45,412 nt of DNA from Beijerinckiaceae bacterium (GTDB lineage Bacteria; Pseudomonadota; Alphaproteobacteria; Rhizobiales; Beijerinckiaceae). This document shows positions 8,784 to 15,730 of this stretch, piece by piece (within the stretch, counting starts at the first letter, position 1; each line of letters starts with the position of its first letter). Under the pieces are notes generated by a model. That model did not search any database and was not told the origin of the DNA. It saw only the letters and a list, made by a program, of their open reading frames with translations. The translations under genes were made by a program, and so were the position numbers. The stretch is from contig CANGFT010000034.1 in assembly GCA_947453205.1 (NCBI GenBank), forward strand, positions 1 through 45,412, written 5' to 3'.

Positions 8784-9704
8784 CTATTTGATTTGATGTT
8801 CCTGACGCATGCGTTCGAAAAATCCCTCCAGACGCAACTGGTCGTAGATGCTGTTGTCGACGTAGTCGGCGGCGTTGCGGCTCGCGGCTCCCGTCGCCAC
8901 AGCGTCGATCACGTTTTGCGCGCCCTTGAGGCTGATCTGCGCATCGAGGGGCGTGTCATCGCGGAAGTTCGCGTAGCTCTTTTCAATGATGTCGGGATCC
9001 GTCAGCCCGAGAGCCTTCGCAAGGACGGACTTGGCGCGCTGGGGCTGGGCGACGGCCTGATAGTTTCCCTCGACGGTCGCCCGCATGAAACGCAGCAGGG
9101 TCTGGCGATGCTGGTTCAGATAATCGCGGTCGACCACGAGGCCGCTGAAGAGCCACGGCGTTTTTTCAGCATAGAGATCAAGGAGCGAGGGCAGGCCCAT
9201 GGCCAGGGCCTGGCTGCGGAACGGCTCGCCAATGAGCGACGCCGAGACAAAGCCCGTGCGCACCTCCTCCAGCCGTCTGGTTCCAATCTCCTTGATCGTG
9301 ACGTCTTCGCGGGTGAGGCCGAGGCGCCGCAACGCCATGGTGGTCGTGGCGTCGGTCTCGGATCCGGCGCTGCTGATGCCGATGGTTCCGCCTTTCAGGT
9401 CAGCGGCGCTGCTGACGCCGGGCGCGCCAAAGAGGCTATTGCGGATGATGTTGCTCAGGGAGCCGATGGTGACGAGGTTTGCGCCTGCCGCATTGGCGCG
9501 CACGACTGACGACATGCCGATATGCATGAGATGAATGCGGCCAGAGGCAAGGTCGGGGCCCGATTGCTTCCCGCCACTGACGGAGACAATCTCCAGATCG
9601 AGCCCGTTTTTCTCATACAACCCGCTCTCTTGCGCCATCCAGATGGCGAAGAACGTCGTGACCGGGGCCGCTTCTCCGACACGAAAGGCTGTCAATTGAG
9701 TCAT
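8784..9704 (-). CDS. NMT1/SsuA-type ABC binding protein without signal peptide
   Basis: A 306-residue NitT/TauT-type periplasmic-binding fold protein. Visible features are TTFFAIWMAQESGLYEKNGL, DLEIVSVSGGKQSGPDLASG, SAADLKGGTIGISSAGSETD and LRRLGLTREDVTIKEIG. Relatives bind aliphatic sulfonates, taurine, nitrate or thiamine precursors. The protein starts directly at the first strand (MTQLTAFRVGEAAPVT) after a good GAGGAGACGGG ribosome site, so the absence of a leader is not a start-choice artefact. No ATPase or permease is adjacent; the orphan ABC pair at 38981-40560 lacks a binding protein. It could also be a cytoplasmic sensor or enzyme of the THI5-like fold. Confidence 0.78.
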   Translation of the reverse strand: MTQLTAFRVGEAAPVTTFFAIWMAQESGLYEKNGLDLEIVSVSGGKQSGPDLASGRIHLMHIGMSSVVRANAAGANLVTIGSLSNIIRNSLFGAPGVSSAADLKGGTIGISSAGSETDATTTMALRRLGLTREDVTIKEIGTRRLEEVRTGFVSASLIGEPFRSQALAMGLPSLLDLYAEKTPWLFSGLVVDRDYLNQHRQTLLRFMRATVEGNYQAVAQPQRAKSVLAKALGLTDPDIIEKSYANFRDDTPLDAQISLKGAQNVIDAVATGAASRNAADYVDNSIYDQLRLEGFFERMRQEHQIK

Positions 9705-9726
9705 CCCGTCTCCTCGAACGGCGCCC

Positions 9727-10764
9727 TCAATGCGCCATGGACCTCGCAGGCCCGCGAAGGGGCGTGATGACGTTTTCAGCGATGGCCCTGATGTTGTCGA
9801 CTGTCGGAATCATCTTGCAGAGGATCAGCTCGATGCCCATGCTCTCAAATCGCTTGAGCTGGGCGATCACCGCTTCGGGAGAGCCGATGCAGCCAGCCTT
9901 TGTGACCGGCATCAGCCGGCTTTTGATCTTTATCGGCTCAGGGTCCGGCTCGCTGTCATAGACGCGCTTTATCACGCTCTCGAACGCGGTCTGATGGTCT
10001 TCACCGATGGCGACAAACGGGTTGAGCGCATAGTGAACCTTGCGCCCAAGGCGGGCCGTCCGACGATCCATGTCTGCGATGGCGTCCTCAAGCCCCTTCA
10101 TGACCTCATCGGTCGTTTGCGCCGACTTCGGGTAATTCACAAACCACCAGTCGCAATGCTCCGCGATGAAGTCGCGGCCCTGGTCTCCTGCGCTGACCGA
10201 AAAGATTTCCGGAGGCGTCGGAGTGGCCGGCTTGAGCAGCAATCGCGCTTCGTCCACATCATAGTGGTCGCCGTGCAGGGAGAAGGACTTGTTGGTCCAG
10301 AGCCCGCGCATGATGTCGATGAATTCGACCGCGCGCTTGTAGCGCTCCTCCCCCTGCAGGACCGTGCCGCCGAACATGCGGAACTCCTCGTCGAACCAAC
10401 CGTTGACGATATTGATCGCCATGCGTCCTTTGCAGATGCGGTCGAGGGATGTGGCCAGCTTGGCGATCATCACAGGATTCACCAGCCCCGGATGAACGGC
10501 GACCAGAGCCCGCATGTGCTCGAAGCGCGATGCGATGGCGCTGGCCAGAACCCAGGCGGCGACATCCTCGCCCAGATGACGTTCGGCGAAGAGGCAGAGA
10601 TCGAACCCGATCTTGTCCGCGGTCAGCAGGAGTTCATTGCTGTAATCATATTGCACGTCCCGCACGCCCTCCGGCAGGGGCTCCTGGGCATGCGCCGCCG
10701 ACCGGGCGATTTCGGGTGATCCCACGATGGCCATGGGGATGGGAGCATAAAGGCCGAATTTCAC
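9727..10764 (-). CDS. LLM flavin-dependent monooxygenase, SfnG-like
   Basis: A 345-residue luciferase-fold oxygenase. The segment GRMAINIVNGWFDEEFRMFG resembles the NVVSGWFKDEF region I associate with dimethylsulfone monooxygenase SfnG. AAWVLASAIASRFEHMRALV and GSPEAVIAQLKRFESMGIEL are general family elements. It would use FMNH2 and O2, possibly to cleave a C-S bond. The start is GTG at 10764, behind AGGGGGGAACCG. It lies between the PhyH gene (36 bp) and the NMT1-type gene (22 bp), which supports an organosulfur or similar pathway, but the substrate is inferred only. Confidence 0.85.
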   Translation of the reverse strand: MKFGLYAPIPMAIVGSPEIARSAAHAQEPLPEGVRDVQYDYSNELLLTADKIGFDLCLFAERHLGEDVAAWVLASAIASRFEHMRALVAVHPGLVNPVMIAKLATSLDRICKGRMAINIVNGWFDEEFRMFGGTVLQGEERYKRAVEFIDIMRGLWTNKSFSLHGDHYDVDEARLLLKPATPTPPEIFSVSAGDQGRDFIAEHCDWWFVNYPKSAQTTDEVMKGLEDAIADMDRRTARLGRKVHYALNPFVAIGEDHQTAFESVIKRVYDSEPDPEPIKIKSRLMPVTKAGCIGSPEAVIAQLKRFESMGIELILCKMIPTVDNIRAIAENVITPLRGPARSMAH

Positions 10765-10800
10765 CGGTTCCCCCCTGATTCGCCGGACAAAGCCAGCGCG

Positions 10801-11630
10801 CTAGACGCCAATATTGTTCTTCAGTTTCTCAGCTTGCTTCGATTTGAACAAGGCCCGCGTCTCCAGCATATGCTGGATGCACTCAGGATCAAAATCGACC
10901 CTGGGCGTTGGTTCGGGCTTCCAAAAGCCATGGGTGTCACGCCCGCGCACCAGCATCGCCGTGACGCCCTCAAAGCGCGTCTCCCGCACATGCGGCGCGC
11001 AATAGTGGATGACGAAGCCAACGCGGGGATGGTCGGCGTTGTTCGGGCAGGACCCGTGGACGACGCTCTCGTGGTGGAACACGACCTGACCGGCTTTCAA
11101 TTCGGCGAAGACCGCTTTGGACTCATCGACGCTACGACGGTCTGCCCGGCGCCCGCGAAATTGTTCGGCTCAGGCTTGAATTCATGCACGGGCGGCGGAA
11201 GCTTGTGGGTTCCGGGGATATATTGAACGCAGCCTGCAAGCCTGGTTGAATTGTTGAAAGACACCCATGCGGAAAGCGTCTCGGCGGGCTCAAAGGCATA
11301 GTAGAAGCTGTCCGTATGCCAGGAGATAAAACGAGGATCGTGGGCGTTCTTGGAGAAAAACGAGGAGCCCCAGCACATCACGTTAGGCCCGATGATGTCA
11401 GCGACCGCGTCCACCAGCTTCTCGTTCCGGATGATGTCGCACAACCAGGGAAAGGGCAGATGGGATTTTACGCGAAACTTCGCTTGCAGCTCCTCGCCAG
11501 CCTGACGCTCGGTTTCCTGGTATTTCGCGAAAATGGCCTCCGCCTCCTGCGTTGTGAAGGCATCCACAGTGAAGAGAAAACCATTGTCATTGTAGTGATT
11601 GACCTGTTCAATCGTCAGGGCTTTCGGCAT
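10801..11630 (-). pseudogene. PhyH-type Fe(II)/2-oxoglutarate dioxygenase, frameshifted
   Basis: The first frame from ATG 11630 gives an N-terminal part with SWHTDSFYYAF (His105 and Asp107 of the Fe site) and then AGCVQYIPGTHKLP. It shifts near 11110-11125 and ends early (GQTVVAS then nonsense, TGA). The other frame continues VDESKAVFAELKAGQVVFHH, containing the distal histidine in VVHGS, and ends at 10801. Together they make a normal protein of about 275 residues, related to phytanoyl-CoA dioxygenase. One base is gained or two lost. There is no homopolymer at the break, so programmed shifting is unlikely; a sequencing error remains possible. As written, the iron site is split and the product inactive. 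Confidence 0.8.
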
Positions 11631-11661
11631 GGCGTTCTCCTCATCGCATCTGCCTCAGCCT

Positions 11662-11673
11662 ACTGACGTCAGT
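11662..11673. promoter_or_regulatory. Perfect 12-bp palindrome upstream of PhyH gene
   Basis: ACTGACGTCAGT lies 31 bp before the PhyH start, between it and the LysR-type dyads. It could be an operator. The protein that would bind it is not known. Confidence 0.35.
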
Positions 11674-11694
11674 GCTTCTAAGGCGCGCTCAGTC

Positions 11695-11721
11695 GAAATG
11701 GACTATTTCTAAAATCGAAAT
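11695..11721. promoter_or_regulatory. LysR-type binding region (three phased half-sites)
   Basis: The sequence holds GAAAT, then ATTTC, then GAAAT at 11695, 11705 and 11717. The pair ATTTC-N7-GAAAT fits the T-N11-A pattern of LysR-family boxes. It lies between the broken LysR gene and the PhyH operon, the normal place for such a site. Confidence 0.45.
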
Positions 11722-11728
11722 AACCGGC

Positions 11729-12345
11729 CTACTGCAGGCGATGCCAGGGCGAAGCCTTCAGCACCCGCGCGGTATAGTCTAGAAAGAGCGAGATTTTACG
11801 GGGCTGCAATTTACGATGGGGATAGATGGCCGCGATCGGCAGGTCCGGCACACGATAGTCGGGAAGAACAAGCACAAGCCGTCCCTGCGCGAGATCGTCC
11901 GCGACCGCAAAATTCGGCCGCAGCGCCACGCCTGCGCCATCAAGGACCATGTAGCGCATCGTGATCGCATTGCTCGGCGTCACAGGCCCGGTGACCCGAA
12001 CGCTGACGCGACCTTCCGGCCCGGTGAAATCCCACAGCCCATCGGCAAATCTCGTATTCGTCACCAGACAGGGATGCCTGGACAGGTCTTCCGGCGTTAG
12101 CGGCTCGCCCCTCGCCTTCAGGTTATGAGGCGACGCGCAGGTCACCCAGCGCAGGGCGCCGAGCTTGCGGGTGATGTGGGGGGCGACTGCTTGATCGAGA
12201 ATCGAATGGCGACATCGGCGTCGAAGTCGATGGGGTCAAGAACATGTCGGCTCGAATCGGCGACCGTCAGCGTGACCTGAATGTCGGGATAGGAAGACAT
12301 GAAGCCCGCGAGAACCTTGCCCATTTGCATGATGCCGACGCTTCT
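11729..12345 (-). pseudogene. LysR-family regulator, 5' truncated and frameshifted
   Basis: The C-terminal frame (12145 down to 11729) encodes the second half of a LysR effector domain: VTCASPHNLKARGEPLTPED, FTGPEGRVSV, MVLDGAGVALRPNF and QGRLVLVLPDY. Upstream, another frame encodes VLAGFMSSYPDIQVTLTVAD followed by HVLDPIDFDADVAIRF, the start of the same domain. The two are joined by a shift near 12190-12205, where DQAVAPHITRKLGALRW bridges them in the downstream frame. The helix-turn-helix and linker are absent because homology stops at about 12345, where a plus-strand TctC fragment begins. It cannot bind DNA as it stands. Confidence 0.8.
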
Positions 12346-12615
12346 CCGCCGCCGGGCGTTCCAGCGGACCGCGTTGCCGCGCTGCGCGACGCCTTTGCGA
12401 GGACCTTCAGGTATGCTGACTTTCTCCGCGAGGCGGACAAGGCTGGCGCGGAGGTGCAGTTCACGAGCGCCGAAGAGGTGCAAAAGCTTCTTGAGCGGAT
12501 TCATAAGTCTCCGCGTGAACTCATCGAGCAGGCCATGGACGTCCTGCGCTGGCGCAATCAGGGGTTAAGAACAGGCGGGCGCATGCAGGCGTCCATCAAG
12601 CGCGAAGCGCCTTGA
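12346..12615 (+). pseudogene. TctC/Bug-family fragment (C-terminal ~85 residues)
   Basis: The frame encodes PPPGVPADRVAALRDAFART, FLREADKAGAEVQFTSAEEV and HKSPRELIEQAMDVL. These correspond to the last third of TctC proteins (compare GPPGIPADRLAALRQAL). No start or N-terminal region exists; the sequence to the left is the remnant of a LysR gene read in the opposite direction. The two fragments face each other at about 12345, which marks a deletion or recombination joint. Confidence 0.8.
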
Positions 12616-12681
12616 AAGAAGAATTGTTCTCCATCGTAGGATGGCCGCTCTATCTTCGTCGGCATGCAGTCCTGTGAGGGC

Positions 12682-14334
12682 TTAGTCAAGCGGCTCCAGC
12701 TTTACGATGGAGGCTCCGTGGTTGGAGCCGGTCCAGAAGACTGGTCGGGGCCCGGCATCGTCCACCACCACTCGACGCACATTTGTGGGTCGTGGCAGTT
12801 GATATTCGACGGTCTCCCCAGTCTTCTGGTTAACCCGTGTAACCCGGTCGCTGGCCATGCCTGCGCTCCAGATGTCGCCGTTCTTGTCAGTCACAAGATC
12901 ATAGGGGGCCGACCATGGCGAGGCCATGGGCCACTCCTTGATCTCCAGCGTTCGGGTGTCGAACACAGCAACCTTGTTGCCACGATATTGCGCGAACCAG
13001 AAACGGTCTTGCTCATCCATGCGCCCACGCCGGTTGCGCGATTTTTCGGTGGGCACGGGATAGAACTTCGTTTCGCCGGTTTTAGCGTCGATGCGCCCGA
13101 TATAGTTGTTTCGGAATTCCGCCAGCCACCCATTGTTCTGACTGTCGGGGGAAACCTGATAGATGGCGTTCGCCGCAGGGCCGCCCGGAAGCAGCTTCAG
13201 CGGCTGGAACAGTTCATATTTCCCGGTGTTGACGTCGAGGCGGTAGACATTGCCCGTGCCATCATTCGTATTGGTCCAGACTTTGCCGTCCACGTGATGA
13301 TTGATGGTCACCTGGTTCAACTGGATGTTCTCCTTGTTGAACTCCGGCGGCATTTCCCAGATCTTCCACTTGTCCGCCTTCGGGTCATATTGGCCGATGG
13401 CGCCCTGGTTCATCATGCCCACGAGGAACTTCCCGTCTCGCTCCAGCTCAAGGTCAAGCGATCCGGTGGGGCGGCCGGGGACGGCGAGGGGAATGCGGAT
13501 TTCCGTATGCTGGAGCGTTTTGGGGTCGAACTTGCCGATCATCTGATCGCCGAAGTCCGAATACCAGGCTACGCCCTCCTTATCGATGACCACATCATGG
13601 GGCTGGATGGTGCGGCGGGGAAGATCGTATTCGGTGATGATGACCTTCGTCCCGCGCCCGCTGATTCGCGGCAGCGTCTTGAGCGGAAAGCTCCAGGTGT
13701 CCTGCGTGCTGAGATTGAAGCTGGCGATATAGTCCGCCATCTTGCGGAACTGTTCGGGATTGCTGGCGCGATTGAGCGGCCTTGCCTGAGGCTTCAGCCA
13801 GAAGCTCTCGGAGGCGTAGTTCGCCATGCGGGTGAGCACCTGCGTGAAGGTGTCGGAATCATAGGTGGAGCGGAAGACCCGCTCCAACGTGTGGCAGGTC
13901 TGGCAGTCGAGCAGGGCGGCGCGCATGTCGTCAGGGCCAGGGACACTCTGCATCCATTCTGAATTGGTGAGTTGGCCCGCGATGTTGCGCGTCTTTTTAA
14001 GCTTGATGTCTTGCGTCGCGCCAGAAGAGCCGATTTCGAGCGTTTTAGCGCCATCAAGCTCATAGCCGGTGGCTCGGATGGAGAGGGCGTATTTGCCCGG
14101 CTCCAGCCGCCCGGCGGGAAAGGCGAAGCGGCCCTTTTCATCGGAGATGACCGACAGAGTGACAATGCTCCCTTCCTTCTTCGCGCTGATGACGACGCCT
14201 TCCATGGCAGGTTCCCCGGGCGCCGAGACCTGGCCCGAGAGGGGCGCCTGTTGCGCGAGGGCGCCCGCAGCGAAGCTCAGCGCCACGAGAGAGGCGCCGA
14301 GGGCGAGCATTTTATGGAGCAGCCGCATGTGCAT
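12682..14334 (-). CDS. Secreted CarboxypepD-reg / CxxCH / Vgb-like propeller protein
   Basis: The 550 residues begin with a signal peptide (LHKMLALGASLVALSFAAGA, cleavage after ALA near residue 28). A carboxypeptidase-regulatory-like beta domain spans about 32-112 (GRFAFPAGRLEPGKYALSIR). A helical segment carries one c-haem motif, CQTCH at 144-148, with methionines nearby (LTRMANY) as possible sixth ligands. From about 230 to the end are repeated propeller blades like virginiamycin B lyase/SMP-30 (IQPHDVVIDKEGVAWYSDFG, IGRIDAKTGETKFYPVP). It is probably a periplasmic haem protein that takes electrons from, or binds the product of, the neighbouring Tat flavoenzymes. True lyase activity is not implied. 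The gene is 20 bp after the FMN oxidase gene. Start may be 14334 or 14328. Confidence 0.8.
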   Translation of the reverse strand: MHMRLLHKMLALGASLVALSFAAGALAQQAPLSGQVSAPGEPAMEGVVISAKKEGSIVTLSVISDEKGRFAFPAGRLEPGKYALSIRATGYELDGAKTLEIGSSGATQDIKLKKTRNIAGQLTNSEWMQSVPGPDDMRAALLDCQTCHTLERVFRSTYDSDTFTQVLTRMANYASESFWLKPQARPLNRASNPEQFRKMADYIASFNLSTQDTWSFPLKTLPRISGRGTKVIITEYDLPRRTIQPHDVVIDKEGVAWYSDFGDQMIGKFDPKTLQHTEIRIPLAVPGRPTGSLDLELERDGKFLVGMMNQGAIGQYDPKADKWKIWEMPPEFNKENIQLNQVTINHHVDGKVWTNTNDGTGNVYRLDVNTGKYELFQPLKLLPGGPAANAIYQVSPDSQNNGWLAEFRNNYIGRIDAKTGETKFYPVPTEKSRNRRGRMDEQDRFWFAQYRGNKVAVFDTRTLEIKEWPMASPWSAPYDLVTDKNGDIWSAGMASDRVTRVNQKTGETVEYQLPRPTNVRRVVVDDAGPRPVFWTGSNHGASIVKLEPLD

Positions 14335-14354
14335 TTCCTTCCTTGCGGCGCGCC

Positions 14355-15608
14355 TCAGGCGCGCTTCACCATTGCGGGAACCAGATGTTTGATGGAGGGA
14401 GCGCCCGCTTGTTGCATGGCCGCCTGAAGCTCGATGCGCAGAAGTTCAAGCACACGCTCGACCCCCTCCTGACCGAAGGCGCCGAGGCCCCATAGATAGG
14501 GGCGCCCGATGGCGACGCCCGTCGCGCCCATGGCCAGCGCCTTCACAATGTCGGTGCCGCGACGAAAGCCGCTGTCGATCAGCACCGGCATGCGCCCGCC
14601 CACCACCTCGATGACCTCGGGCAAAGTGTCGATTGTCGATCGTCCCGCCTCGTCCGAGCGCCCGCCATGGTTGGAGATGATGATGGCGTCATAGCCGTTG
14701 TCTGCGGCGATCCTGGCGTCCTCGGCGGTGAGGATGCCCTTGATCACGCATTTCATCTTCGTGGCGTCGCGAATGCGCTTCAGATAGTCCCAGGACATCG
14801 CGGAGGATTGGAGGTTCTGAAGGCCGGACATGTCGATGCCGTCATACATAGGCCCGCCCAGCCGGTCGGGCTTGTGGCAATCGGAGCAGTTGCGCGGGTC
14901 GATGCGGCGCAGACGCGCCAGCGTCTCCTGATTGCGCCCGCCGCTACGATCCACCGTCACGGCGACGGCGGTGCAGCCCGCTTTTTCCGCGCGCTGCACG
15001 ACCTGACGCGCGACCTCGAATTTGTTGGTCGCGTAAAGCTGCATCCAGACCGGCGCCCCGCGCGCCTTGATCACATCCTCCACCACGGTCGATGTTTGCG
15101 TGGACAGGATCATGCCGTGGTTGCCCACTTTCGCGGCCTTCGCCACGGCGATCTCCCCATCCGGATGATAGGCGCGGTGGCCTCCTGTGGGGGCGATCAT
15201 GATCGGCGAATCATATTTATGCCCGAAGAGCTCAAAGGCCATATCGACCTTGCTCACATCCACCAGGCGGCGTGGGCGCAGCTGAAATTTGAGGAAGCCC
15301 TCGCGATTGGCGCGCAGGGTCACTTCATCGTCGATGCCGGAGGCCATGTAACCAAAATGGCCCGGCGGCACATTCTCTTTCATCACCGGTTCGAAGTCGA
15401 AGACATTGATCGCCTCCTTCGGGGAGGAGATGAGGTAATTGAGATCGCGGGGCGCCCAAGTCATCGGGTCGGGCAAACGGTTGGGCGCTTCAAGGGCCTC
15501 GGCGAGCCGTCCGGAGCCCACTAAGGCTACGGCGGAGGATCCCGCCAGCCATTGCAGAAAGCGCCGACGACTGGCGATGGTCTGGACCTGTGCGTCCGAT
15601 GAAGACAT
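14355..15608 (-). CDS. Tat-exported FMN alpha-hydroxy-acid oxidase/dehydrogenase
   Basis: A 417-residue member of the glycolate oxidase/lactate monooxygenase/mandelate dehydrogenase family. The N-terminus has a twin-arginine motif, SRRRFLQWLAGSSAVALVGS, followed by a hydrophobic stretch, so export of the folded flavoprotein is expected; most relatives are cytoplasmic or membrane-attached. Active-site positions are present: YMASGIDDE (Tyr), MQLY (Tyr), TVDRSGGR (Asp), CVIKGI (Lys) and SNHGGRSDEAGRS (His/Arg); the FMN phosphate region is DSGFRRGTDIVKALAMGATG. It oxidises an alpha-hydroxy acid to a keto acid. The adjacent CxxCH protein is a candidate electron acceptor. Confidence 0.88.
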   Translation of the reverse strand: MSSSDAQVQTIASRRRFLQWLAGSSAVALVGSGRLAEALEAPNRLPDPMTWAPRDLNYLISSPKEAINVFDFEPVMKENVPPGHFGYMASGIDDEVTLRANREGFLKFQLRPRRLVDVSKVDMAFELFGHKYDSPIMIAPTGGHRAYHPDGEIAVAKAAKVGNHGMILSTQTSTVVEDVIKARGAPVWMQLYATNKFEVARQVVQRAEKAGCTAVAVTVDRSGGRNQETLARLRRIDPRNCSDCHKPDRLGGPMYDGIDMSGLQNLQSSAMSWDYLKRIRDATKMKCVIKGILTAEDARIAADNGYDAIIISNHGGRSDEAGRSTIDTLPEVIEVVGGRMPVLIDSGFRRGTDIVKALAMGATGVAIGRPYLWGLGAFGQEGVERVLELLRIELQAAMQQAGAPSIKHLVPAMVKRA

Positions 15609-15687
15609 TGCGGCCTCCTCCCAGATGTCGCCGGTGTGCCCCGGCGTTCAGACTGACTATAGGAGGTCTGCGTTAAAACACAAATGG

Positions 15688-15719
15688 TCCGGCGGCGAAG
15701 TCCCCTCTCCGCCGCCGGA
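15688..15719 (-). terminator. GC hairpin after the FAD enzyme gene
   Basis: TCCGGCGGCG (15688-15697) pairs perfectly with CGCCGCCGGA (15710-15719) across a 12-base loop, 11 bp beyond the FAD enzyme stop. Read on the minus strand it is followed by ATTTGTGTTTT, a loose T-rich tail. It may be a weak terminator or an RNA processing element between the first and second genes of the module. Confidence 0.45.
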
Positions 15720-15730
15720 TCCTTTCAGCC

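Noticed and set aside
10801..11630. Programmed frameshift in the PhyH gene
   Set aside because: No slippery heptamer or downstream structure at the break; mutation or sequencing error is simpler.
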